This document shows, one piece after another, positions 55,388 through 64,000 of a stretch of 64,000 nt of DNA (positions are counted from its first letter, which is position 1; every line of letters begins with the position of its first letter). The notes beneath the pieces were generated by a model that was given only the letters and a program-made list of their open reading frames with translations, was not told the DNA's origin and did no database searches. This stretch comes from an uncultured Lachnospiraceae bacterium (GTDB lineage: Bacteria; Bacillota; Clostridia; Lachnospirales; Lachnospiraceae): NCBI GenBank assembly GCA_947589305.1, contig CANQAP010000002.1, positions 62,001-126,000 of the forward strand, given 5' to 3'. The translations under genes were made by a program, and so were the position numbers.

Positions 55388-57106
55388 TTATTTGGCAGCC
55401 GCTTTCTTCGCTTCGTTTTCTGTTTGGATGACAGACTGAAAACCCTGCATATCATCAGCGATTTCTTTGCTTAAGATCAGCAGGCAGATCAGATTCGGGA
55501 CTGCCATGAGGGCGTTGGCAATGTCGGAAAGATTCCATACCAGATTCAAAGTCATGGTAGCGCCGAAATAAGCGATCACGGAAAATACAATACGATATAT
55601 GATATTGTATTTATGGGTATGCAACAAATATTCAAAGGCTTTTTCCCCATGGTATTCCCAACCTAAAATAGTTGAAAAGGCAAATAATGCGATTCCGATC
55701 GTCACGAGCCAACTGCCTGCGGTTCCGAGTACGCTCGAAAACGCCTGAATGGTCAAAGCAGAACCAATGTATAATTCTTCATATACATAAGTGCCGTCCT
55801 CGAAAAACTTGAAGATATTGCCGGAAGAATCTTTCCAAGCGCCTAACGGACAGGAATCCTGAAGTACACCGGCAGTCGCAGGATGCTGTTCCATATCGGT
55901 TTTTGTCAAATGAGCGTCTGTACAAGGAGTCAAATGGTAGACGGTTTCACCATCAACGGAACGCAGAATCACTTCATCGTCAGTGAGATCTACCTGATAA
56001 TCGGTGGTAATGGTTTCATTCTTTGGATTGACGGAAGTTAACGTTAAAATCTGGGATTCATATTGATATGTATTATCCTGTGTGACATGCGTATTACCCA
56101 GTACGCCGGAGCTGGCAATACATAAACCGGTGATGGTACATACGACAATGGTATCCCAAAATGTTCCGGTCATGTTGATGTATCCCTGCCGCACCGGATT
56201 GTCGGTGCTGGCAGCCGCAGCGGTAATGGCAGCGGAACCCATGCCCGCTTCATTGGAAAATACCCCGCGCGCAACACCGTAACGCATGGCGTTGGAAAAA
56301 GATGCAACGATCGTTCCCAGTACACCGCCGGTTACTGCCTGAAATCGAAAAGCGGACCGGAAGATCAGTACCAAGCCTTCCGGAAGATTTTCCAGATTCA
56401 AAATAATGACAATGATTCCTGCGATCACATAAAAGACAGCCATTAACGGAACGACTACGGAAGAAACCTTGGAAATCGACTGAATCCCTCCAACGATGAT
56501 CAAAAGAGCCAGCACTGTGATAATGATCCCAATGATCCAAGTCGGCACGCCAAAGGTTGCGTTGATGGAGGAGGAAATGGAATTTGCCTGTGTCATATTA
56601 CCGATTCCGAACGATGCTACGACGGCAAAAAATGCGAACAGCCATCCGAGGACAGTACCGAATTTTTTATGCCGTAACGCTTTTTTCATTGTATACATCG
56701 GCCCGCCGGACATTTCACCCTTTTCATTCATTTCACGATATTTGATCGCAAGCATACATTCGCTGAATTTGGACGTTAATCCGAAGCATGCGGAAACCCA
56801 CATCCATACCAAAGCACCCGGACCGCCGGAAACCATAGCGGTAGCCACGCCGACAATATTTCCGGTTCCGATCGTAGCAGCCAAAGCAGTGGTTAAGGCG
56901 GAGAAAGGAGACACATCGCCGGTTCCCTTTTTGGCTGTACGGGCTTCCTTGCTCAATGTACTTCGTAATGCGTAGCCTAGATTTCGCCATGAAAGAAATC
57001 TGGTACGGATCGTAAGAAAAATACCGGTACCGACCAATAAAACCAGCATGACAGGACCCCATACAAAGCTGTCTATATTGCTGACGATTTTTGAAAACTG
57101 TTCCAT
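55388..57106 (-). CDS. Sodium:alanine symporter (AGCS family) with atypical central insertion
   Basis: SALTTALAATIGTGNIVGVATAMVSGGPGALVWMWVSACFG; ARGVFSNEAGMGSAAITAAAA; TM pattern. Confidence 0.92.
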   Translation of the reverse strand: MEQFSKIVSNIDSFVWGPVMLVLLVGTGIFLTIRTRFLSWRNLGYALRSTLSKEARTAKKGTGDVSPFSALTTALAATIGTGNIVGVATAMVSGGPGALVWMWVSACFGLTSKFSECMLAIKYREMNEKGEMSGGPMYTMKKALRHKKFGTVLGWLFAFFAVVASFGIGNMTQANSISSSINATFGVPTWIIGIIITVLALLIIVGGIQSISKVSSVVVPLMAVFYVIAGIIVIILNLENLPEGLVLIFRSAFRFQAVTGGVLGTIVASFSNAMRYGVARGVFSNEAGMGSAAITAAAASTDNPVRQGYINMTGTFWDTIVVCTITGLCIASSGVLGNTHVTQDNTYQYESQILTLTSVNPKNETITTDYQVDLTDDEVILRSVDGETVYHLTPCTDAHLTKTDMEQHPATAGVLQDSCPLGAWKDSSGNIFKFFEDGTYVYEELYIGSALTIQAFSSVLGTAGSWLVTIGIALFAFSTILGWEYHGEKAFEYLLHTHKYNIIYRIVFSVIAYFGATMTLNLVWNLSDIANALMAVPNLICLLILSKEIADDMQGFQSVIQTENEAKKAAAK

Positions 57107-57137
57107 AATGATTCGTCCTCCCTAGTTTGTTTTACAA

Positions 57138-57182
57138 TCCGGAAAAAAGGGACTACGAATAAATGTGATTCGAAGTCCCTTT
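57138..57182 (-). terminator. Terminator-like hairpin in the AGCS leader
   Basis: - strand: AAAGGGACTTCGAATCACATTTATTCGTAGTCCCTTTTTT. Confidence 0.7.
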
Positions 57183-57206
57183 GCTTCATCTAATAAAATA
57201 TATTCC

Positions 57207-57234
57207 ATTGTATCATAAAAGTATTCGATGTCAA
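57207..57234 (-). promoter_or_regulatory. Putative AGCS promoter TTGACA-16-TACAAT
   Basis: - strand TTGACATCGAATACTTTTATGATACAAT upstream of the leader hairpin. Confidence 0.7.
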
Positions 57235-57332
57235 GAAAATTGTAAAGAAGGTTCAGAGACGACAGACTCTTTCCTTGGCACTGGTTTTAGTGTATAATCA
57301 GAGTGTTGGATATAAGGAAGGTAGGAAAAAGT

Positions 57333-59333
57333 TTGAAAAAGTTATACATTGCGGAAAAACCGAGCGTAGCGAGAGAATTTGCAAAGGCATTACAGGTCAG
57401 AGGCGGAAAACATGACGGATATATGGAAGATGAGAACAGTATTGTGACTTGGTGTATCGGACATCTGGTGACCATGAGTTATCCGGATTCCTATGATCCG
57501 GCTTTGGCAAAATGGAGCATGGAGACGATACCGTTTATCCCGAAAGAATTCCAATATGAAGTGATCCCTTCCGCTTCCAAACAGTTTGGGATCGTGAAAG
57601 GACTTTTGAATCGGGAAGATGTGGATTGTATTTATGTATGCACAGACTCCGGACGGGAAGGAGAATATATTTACCGTTTGGTGGACCGGATGGCACAGGT
57701 GGATGCACATAAAGAAAAACGCAGGGTTTGGATCGATTCGCAAACCGAGGAAGAGATTTTAAGGGGTGTACGGGAAGCAAAAGAATTATCGGAGTACGAT
57801 ATGTTATCTGCCGCAGCGTATTTAAGAGCGAAGGAAGATTATCTCATGGGCATTAATTTTTCCAGAGCGCTGACTTTGAAATATGGTTTTGCGGTACGGA
57901 ATTATCTGAATGAAAACCGTCCGTCTGCCATTTCGGTCGGCAGGGTGATGACCTGTGTGTTGGGCATGGTGGTACAACGGGAGAGAACTATTCGGGAATT
58001 TGTGAAGACGCCGTTTTATCGGGTGGTTGCAGCCGTGACTGCCGGAGAAGAAACCTTTGAGGCGGAGTGGAAGGCGGTAGAAGGCAGCCGGTACTGGAAT
58101 TCCCTTAAGTTATATAAGGAAAACGGATTCCGGGAACAGGAAGACGCACGGGAATTGCTGACAAGTATGGAGACGCCGGCACCATACCGGATGTCGGTGG
58201 AACAGATAGAAAAGAAAGTAGAAAAAAAGAATCCGCCGATGTTGTATAATCTGGCAGATCTCCAGAATGACTGTTCCCGCTTATTTAAGATCAGTCCCGA
58301 TGAAACGTTGCAAATCGTACAGGAATTATATGAAAAAAAGCTGGTGACCTATCCGAGAACGGATGCACGGGTATTGTCAACGGCAGTCAGTAAAGAGATC
58401 CATAAAAACATCGGAGGGCTGAAGGACTATGCTCCGCTTGCCGGTTATGCCCGTCAGGTATTGGAACAGGGTGCTTATCAGGGAATTGCCAAAACGAAAT
58501 ATGTAAACGATAAGCAGATTACGGATCATTATGCCATCATACCGACCGGTCAGGGACTACGTGCTTTGGACGCATTATCGCCGACCGGAAAAGGCGTATA
58601 TGATATCATAGCAAGACGGTTTTTATCGATTTTTTATCCATCCGCGGAATATCAGAAGGCATCCATATGCTTGGAGCGGAACGGAGAACATTTTTTCTCG
58701 ACTTTTAAGGTCCTATATAAACAGGGATTTTTGGAAGTGGCGGGGAATGCTTTTTCCAAGAAAAAGAACGAGGAGGAAGAAGAAAAGTTCAGTCCGGAGC
58801 TGATTCGCTGCATTGCGGCTCTCAAAAAAGGCAGTGAGATGCAGGCAAAGGAATTTCTGATCAGGGAAGGCGAAACGAAGCCGCCGGTCCGGTATACATC
58901 CGGTAGTTTGGTGATCGCCATGGAAAAAGCAGGATCGGATATTGAGGAAGAAGAACTCCGTGATTATATGAAAGGGAGCGGAATCGGAACAAGCGCTACA
59001 CGAGCGGAGATCATCAAAAAGCTGATTCATATTCAATATCTGTCGTTGAATAAAAAGACACAGGTGGTAACGCCGACTCTAAAAGGTGAAATGATATATG
59101 ATATCGTATATTATTCGATGAACGCGCTGTTGCAGCCGAAACTGACGGCAAGCTGGGAAAAAGGTTTGGGGCAGGTGGAACGCGGAGAGATTACCGAAGA
59201 ACATTATATGAGCATACTGGAAGATTTTGTGGTCAAAAAAACGGAAGCAGTAAAACAGTTACATAATCAAAATTCATTTAAGCCCTTGTTTGACAAGGCG
59301 GCGGTGTATTATCAGAAAGGAAAGAAGAAATGA
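57333..59333 (+). CDS. topB: DNA topoisomerase III (type IA), probable TTG start
   Basis: LYIAEKPSVAREFAKAL; YVCTDSGREGEYIYRLV; LVTYPRTDARVLST; GSGIGTSATRAEIIKKL. Confidence 0.93.
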   Translation: MKKLYIAEKPSVAREFAKALQVRGGKHDGYMEDENSIVTWCIGHLVTMSYPDSYDPALAKWSMETIPFIPKEFQYEVIPSASKQFGIVKGLLNREDVDCIYVCTDSGREGEYIYRLVDRMAQVDAHKEKRRVWIDSQTEEEILRGVREAKELSEYDMLSAAAYLRAKEDYLMGINFSRALTLKYGFAVRNYLNENRPSAISVGRVMTCVLGMVVQRERTIREFVKTPFYRVVAAVTAGEETFEAEWKAVEGSRYWNSLKLYKENGFREQEDARELLTSMETPAPYRMSVEQIEKKVEKKNPPMLYNLADLQNDCSRLFKISPDETLQIVQELYEKKLVTYPRTDARVLSTAVSKEIHKNIGGLKDYAPLAGYARQVLEQGAYQGIAKTKYVNDKQITDHYAIIPTGQGLRALDALSPTGKGVYDIIARRFLSIFYPSAEYQKASICLERNGEHFFSTFKVLYKQGFLEVAGNAFSKKKNEEEEEKFSPELIRCIAALKKGSEMQAKEFLIREGETKPPVRYTSGSLVIAMEKAGSDIEEEELRDYMKGSGIGTSATRAEIIKKLIHIQYLSLNKKTQVVTPTLKGEMIYDIVYYSMNALLQPKLTASWEKGLGQVERGEITEEHYMSILEDFVVKKTEAVKQLHNQNSFKPLFDKAAVYYQKGKKK

Positions 59334-60016
59334 AACAGGAAGAATTAAAGGAACTTTGTCAGGTAAAAAAGTTATTCCGGCAGATGGAAGAGACGTTGGC
59401 ACAGCCGCTGTTGGAACAATGCGAATTTCCTTGGGAAGCACTGTCGCAGATCCATGATTTTATTCTGCGGCTGGGTCCGACGCTGTCAAAAGAAGAATAT
59501 CGGGAAACGGAAGAAGGAATCTGGATCGCGAGAACGGCAACCGTATATCCGACGGCAACGATCTTAGGACCGGCGATCATCGGACCGGATACCGAGGTGC
59601 GTCCCGGAGCGTTTATTCGTGGAGATGCTTTAGTCGGTGCAGGATGCGTGATTGGGAATTCGACCGAATTAAAGAATGTGATCATTTTTAATTCCGTACA
59701 GGTTCCGCATTATAACTATGTCGGGGATTCGATCTTAGGGTACCGGTCACATATGGGAGCCGGAAGTATCACGAGTAACGTGAAAGCGGATAAATCATTG
59801 GTCGAGGTGAAGGCGGGAGATGCCGTTATAGCGACGGAACGGAAGAAATTTGGCGCCATATTGGGTGATCATGTGGAGATAGGATGCAATACGGTTTTAA
59901 ATCCCGGTACGGTGGTGGGAAGAAACAGCAATGTGTATCCGGTTTCCATGGTGAGAGGATTTATACCGGAAGGCAGTATTTATAAGAAGCAGGGAGAAGT
60001 TGTAGAAAAGCGGTAA
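59330..60016 (+). CDS. Hexapeptide-repeat (left-handed beta-helix) acyltransferase-like protein, GlmU C-domain-like
   Basis: IARTATVYPTATILGPAIIGPDTEVRPGAFIRGDALVGAGCVIGNSTELKNVIIFN hexapeptide repeats. Confidence 0.85.
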   Translation: MKQEELKELCQVKKLFRQMEETLAQPLLEQCEFPWEALSQIHDFILRLGPTLSKEEYRETEEGIWIARTATVYPTATILGPAIIGPDTEVRPGAFIRGDALVGAGCVIGNSTELKNVIIFNSVQVPHYNYVGDSILGYRSHMGAGSITSNVKADKSLVEVKAGDAVIATERKKFGAILGDHVEIGCNTVLNPGTVVGRNSNVYPVSMVRGFIPEGSIYKKQGEVVEKR

Positions 60017-60027
60017 CAGGCGGCAAA

Positions 60028-60065
60028 AAACAAACTCCTCATGAAAATGAGGAGTTTGTTTTTGA
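60028..60065. terminator. Bidirectional intrinsic terminator between convergent genes
   Basis: AAACAAACTCCTCAT-gaaa-ATGAGGAGTTTGTTTTTG. Confidence 0.9.
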
Positions 60066-60071
60066 ACAGAA

Positions 60072-60518
60072 TTATTCCTGCACGGTGGCTGTTTCCAATG
60101 CGTTTTTGATCGCCTGTGTCAGAATGATCGAGGTGTACTGACTGTCGGCAGAACAAGTCAGATCATCTACAGATGTGATATCCGGTAGTTGGGCATTGAT
60201 TTCATCTAATGCAGGAGTCAGCAACGGATACATAGCGGTAACGGTTTCATTCAGATTGACGATTGCCACATCGCAGATGCGGTCGCTGTCTACGGTGACT
60301 TGAACCTCGAGTGTAGAATCACCTAATTGGGCGGTGGAAGTATACACACCGGGTATGTAAGCGTCTGTTTGTGTGACCTCTGGTATTTCGTTAGAGGAAT
60401 CTCCCGGCAGGAACATGATCAGGAGAAGCAATAGCAAAAGAATCCCAAATACCACAAAAATAATGGTATAAATCAGTTCTTTCGCTTTGAAAATTAAGAT
60501 TTTCGTATTCGAACCCAT
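60072..60518 (-). CDS. Small membrane-anchored protein, FMN_bind-like extracytoplasmic domain
   Basis: N-terminal TM TIIFVVFGILLLLLLLIMF; YIPGVYTSTAQLGDSTLEVQVTVDSDRICDVAIVNLNET...SADSQYTSIILTQAIKNAL. Confidence 0.6.
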   Translation of the reverse strand: MGSNTKILIFKAKELIYTIIFVVFGILLLLLLLIMFLPGDSSNEIPEVTQTDAYIPGVYTSTAQLGDSTLEVQVTVDSDRICDVAIVNLNETVTAMYPLLTPALDEINAQLPDITSVDDLTCSADSQYTSIILTQAIKNALETATVQE

Positions 60519-60602
60519 AACTGTCACCTCTCGTTTTCTATAGTTATATATATTCGAAAGTAAAAAAAATATGACAAAGCGGGAGGAGGAAAGGAAGCAG
60601 AT

Positions 60603-63600
60603 ATGATACAGATTATAGAAGGAGTCAGCGGCTCGGGAAAAAGTCATAAGGTTTATGAAGATATCATTCAGGCGTCCCTAAAGCAACCGGATCATCAGTT
60701 TTTTTTGCTGGTGCCTGAGCAGTTTACCATGCAGGCACAGCGGGATATTGTCATGCTGCATCCTTGTCACGGTACCATGAACATCGATATTTTGAGTTTT
60801 AACCGTCTGGCGTATCGTGTTTTTGAAGAACTTCATGTGCCTTGTGAACATATATTGGAAGATTTCGGAAAAAGCATGCTGTTACAGCGGATTTTGCTAA
60901 AAAACCAAAATCGATTTCAAGTGTTTGGATCTTGTCTTCATAAACCCGGTTTTATTGACGAACTGAAGTCTCTGCTCACGGAATGTTTTCAATATCGGAT
61001 CGGCAGAGACGATATGATAAAAGAGTATGAACGGCTGTCCGAGAAAGACATGCTAAAGAGTAAACTACATGATCTGATTTTGGTTTATGATGCCTTTCAG
61101 GAAAATATACAGGGACACTACATCATAGCCGAACATATCTTGGAAATGCTCGCAAAATACATCCCGGCGTCCGATCTGCTGAGAGACTGTGTGATTTATC
61201 TGGATGGATTTACCGGATTTACTCCCATTCAGTATGAAGTATTAGAGGCATTGGGACAAAGCTGCGCTTCCCTGAATCTTACCGTGACCATTGACCGGCA
61301 GACAGCGGAACAGGAAGCGTGCGAAGAACATGCACTGTTTTATTTAAGTAAAGATACGATCGGAAGGATCCGGCAGTTCGCGGAACGGTTAGACCTGTAT
61401 GTAGAGGAGTGTTTTTTAGAGGGAAACGCACCGCGTTTTTCGGAAGCGGAGGAGTTGCAGCATTTAGAGAAAAATCTATTTCGTTATCCGTATTCGGTTT
61501 GGAAAGACATCCCGAAGCGGATTCATATTCAGGCAATGCGAAATCCACGACAGGAATTACGGAAAGTCGCAAGGCAGATTCATGCGATGGTCCGTGAAGG
61601 CAGGTATCGCTATCAGGATATCGCGGTCATACACGGGAATCTGGAAACGATAGCGCCTTTGGCGGAAGAAGTGTTCCCAAAGATGGGCATTCCGTATTTT
61701 ATTGACACCAATCAAAGCATATATATGAATCCGTGCTTAGAAAGTATTCGGGCTGCATTGGATATTGTGGAAAAAGATTTTTCTTATGAGAGCGTGTTCC
61801 GGTTTTTAAAAACAGATATCACGGGAATTCGTATGGATCTGTTGGAGCAGTTGGAAAATGATGTCCTGCGGACAGGAATCCGGGGATATCGCCGTTGGCA
61901 GCAGGTGTTTGCAGAGGAATCGGTACAGACAGAGAACCCACAGGCATATACAGAGCATGAGGAAAAAAGACAGAAGCGGGACCCTCAGGTGTTACGCTGC
62001 GGGAAACAGGTACTCGGCTACTTAGGTCCGTTTGCCGAAGCGATTCATCGGGCAAATAAGGTCCGTGATTATGTGCATGCGCTACGTGAGTTTATGAATA
62101 CGCTGGACATTCAGAAAAAGCTGGAACGGGCTGCGGATTCCTTTGAATCACAGGGCAATCTTGTACTGGCGCTATCTTATCGTCAGATTTATGATAAATT
62201 GTTGGATATCATGGATAAAATGGAGGAAATTTTAGGCGAGGAAGAACTGAAACGCGAAGATTTCCAAACAATCTTGGAGACCGGATTGGATGAGATCCGC
62301 TTAGGGGTGATCCCGCCGAGTCTGGATCAAGTGGTGATCGGCGATATAGAAAGAACGCGTCTGAATCATGTGAAGGTATTGTTTGTCGTAGGCGTGAATG
62401 ACGGGATTATTCCGCAGATTGTGAAAGGCGGAGGCATCTTTTCGGAAGCGGACAGACGTGTGCTGAGTCAAAATCTGGAACTGGCTCCTGATTCCAGAAT
62501 GCGGGTGTTTACCGAACAGTTTTATTTATATCAGAATCTTACGAAAGCTTCACAGGAACTGTATATGACATATCATGTGCAGGATGCGGAAGGCAGCGAA
62601 ACGCTTCCGGCATATCTGATCGATCGTTTGTGCAAGCTGTTTTCTGCTTTGCGGATAGAGGACATGACCTCGGACCGGTTGGATTGGAGTGCTTTGGAAA
62701 CTGTAAAAGACAGTACGGATTGTCTGTCATATGGTCTCCGGCAGCGACGGGAACTATTACAGGACGAGGCAGATTTGTGGAAAGGGCTGTATCAGTTTTA
62801 TCAGGAACACGATCCCCAGATCGTCACTCAGATACGAGACGGATTATCTTACAACAACCTCGGACATACGCTTAGCAAAGAAGCTGCCGCTCGTCTGTAT
62901 GGCAGTATTCTGCATTCAAGTGTTTCCCGATTGGAGACGTATAGCAGATGCCCTTATCAGTTCTTTGCGGAATATGGATTGAAACTGAAAAAGAGAGAAA
63001 AAAATGAAGTGACACTGGGTGATATGGGGACGCTGCTGCATCATGTGATGGAAGACGTCTTTTCTAAAGTCGAGACAAGGAAAGCGGAAGAGTGTTTCTT
63101 ATCGGATGAAGGGGAAAATGTCTGGGAAGACATCACGGATGAAACACTGATCCGTCTTGTGGAACAAGCGATACAGGAGTCGGTCATGCAGGATGACGGC
63201 GCCTATCGGTATTCATATGCGAATCAACAGTTATTAAAACGTATGCAGCGGACGGCTGAATATGCGATCGTAGATCTGAAAAACCAGTTGCTGCAAGGAA
63301 AAATGATTCCTTATGAATTTGAAATGACGTTTAATCGGACAGATTCCAAGGAAGAGTGCAGAGATTTGGAAAGCGCGGAATTTCTGTTAGATGACGGTAC
63401 GAAAATGCAGGTGAGCGGCGTGATCGACCGCATGGATATCTGTCAGGATGAAGCACATGTATATGTGAAGGTCATGGACTATAAGAGCAGCAGCAAAGAA
63501 TTGGATGCCGCACAGGTGAGCGCAGGCTTGCAGCTTCAATTATTAGTCTACACCGGCATCGCGATAGAAGTTTTAAAAAAGCGGTTCCCGCATAAAACGA

Positions 63601-64000
63601 TCGTGCCGGTGGGGTCTTTCTATTATGGTTTTCGGATCCCGATGGTAGAAAAGACCGGTAAAAATATCACAGATGCCTTAGAGCGTAATATCCGGCGGGC
63701 GACTGCCATGACGGGAATCGTCAATCAAGATGTCTTGGACAGTCCGATCTTAGGAAACCGTGAGATATTGCCGGTAAAGGAAAAGAAAACGGACGGAGAA
63801 GGCACACAGTTCGGAGAGACGGTACTCGACGGCAGACAGTATCAGGCAGCGTTACGGGAAGTCCGGCAAACCGTAGAAACGATCGGAACGGAAATGCTAC
63901 AGGGAAACATTCCGGTTCGTCCGGTGAAAATAGGAAACCGGATTCCTTGTGATTATTGCGATTATAGAGATGTATGTAAATTGGATTGCAGAGACGGAGG
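60603..64000 (+). CDS. addB: ATP-dependent helicase/nuclease subunit AddB (3' end outside window)
   Basis: Frame open from ATG 60603 to the window end; Walker A-like IIEGVSGSGKSHKVYEDI; SRLETYSRCPYQFFAEYGLKL; C-terminal CDYCDYRDVC Fe-S cysteines. Confidence 0.93.
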   Translation, partial: MIQIIEGVSGSGKSHKVYEDIIQASLKQPDHQFFLLVPEQFTMQAQRDIVMLHPCHGTMNIDILSFNRLAYRVFEELHVPCEHILEDFGKSMLLQRILLKNQNRFQVFGSCLHKPGFIDELKSLLTECFQYRIGRDDMIKEYERLSEKDMLKSKLHDLILVYDAFQENIQGHYIIAEHILEMLAKYIPASDLLRDCVIYLDGFTGFTPIQYEVLEALGQSCASLNLTVTIDRQTAEQEACEEHALFYLSKDTIGRIRQFAERLDLYVEECFLEGNAPRFSEAEELQHLEKNLFRYPYSVWKDIPKRIHIQAMRNPRQELRKVARQIHAMVREGRYRYQDIAVIHGNLETIAPLAEEVFPKMGIPYFIDTNQSIYMNPCLESIRAALDIVEKDFSYESVFRFLKTDITGIRMDLLEQLENDVLRTGIRGYRRWQQVFAEESVQTENPQAYTEHEEKRQKRDPQVLRCGKQVLGYLGPFAEAIHRANKVRDYVHALREFMNTLDIQKKLERAADSFESQGNLVLALSYRQIYDKLLDIMDKMEEILGEEELKREDFQTILETGLDEIRLGVIPPSLDQVVIGDIERTRLNHVKVLFVVGVNDGIIPQIVKGGGIFSEADRRVLSQNLELAPDSRMRVFTEQFYLYQNLTKASQELYMTYHVQDAEGSETLPAYLIDRLCKLFSALRIEDMTSDRLDWSALETVKDSTDCLSYGLRQRRELLQDEADLWKGLYQFYQEHDPQIVTQIRDGLSYNNLGHTLSKEAAARLYGSILHSSVSRLETYSRCPYQFFAEYGLKLKKREKNEVTLGDMGTLLHHVMEDVFSKVETRKAEECFLSDEGENVWEDITDETLIRLVEQAIQESVMQDDGAYRYSYANQQLLKRMQRTAEYAIVDLKNQLLQGKMIPYEFEMTFNRTDSKEECRDLESAEFLLDDGTKMQVSGVIDRMDICQDEAHVYVKVMDYKSSSKELDAAQVSAGLQLQLLVYTGIAIEVLKKRFPHKTIVPVGSFYYGFRIPMVEKTGKNITDALERNIRRATAMTGIVNQDVLDSPILGNREILPVKEKKTDGEGTQFGETVLDGRQYQAALREVRQTVETIGTEMLQGNIPVRPVKIGNRIPCDYCDYRDVCKLDCRDG

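Noticed and set aside
57333-59333. topB as the marker of an integrative conjugative element
   Set aside because: No integrase, relaxase, type IV secretion or att-like repeats nearby; flanking genes are chromosomal housekeeping.

Overview
The window is about 64 kb of Firmicutes chromosome, probably Lachnospiraceae/Clostridia judging by gene content and codon style. Most genes are on the + strand and are compact housekeeping or metabolic genes. No rRNA, CRISPR array, phage or transposase gene was seen. Order: dnaG (5' truncated), rpoD, trmK, Nif3-like gene, TGS/uridine-kinase fusion; a ~15.7 kb apparent operon (VanRS-like two-component system, large membrane/exported protein, ABC ATPase and permease, Q/N-rich coiled-coil protein, MoxR ATPase, DUF58, two VWA proteins, CaCA antiporter); ECF S-component with class V aminotransferase; HPr-like protein; D-2-hydroxyacid dehydrogenase; Bce-type TCS/ABC peptide-resistance module; type III glutamine synthetase; folate genes; pheA; ppx-ppk; VanY-like peptidase; tRNA-Leu(UAG); LysR regulator; csoR-copA-copZ; cysK, Rrf2 regulator, iscS-iscU, O-acetylhomoserine sulfhydrylase, TtcA-like protein; CIRCE-hsp20; AGCS symporter (- strand); topB; hexapeptide transferase; small FMN_bind-like protein (- strand); addB (3' truncated). 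Best leads: (i) the VanRS/ABC/MoxR/VWA envelope cluster; (ii) a CopA-CopZ fusion with a strong internal Shine-Dalgarno and ATG that could also yield free CopZ; (iii) an AGCS symporter with a ~110-aa non-membrane insertion; (iv) an HD phosphohydrolase embedded in the folate genes; (v) leader terminators upstream of the glutamine synthetase and AGCS genes. All assignments come from reading the sequence and supplied translations; no database search was run.
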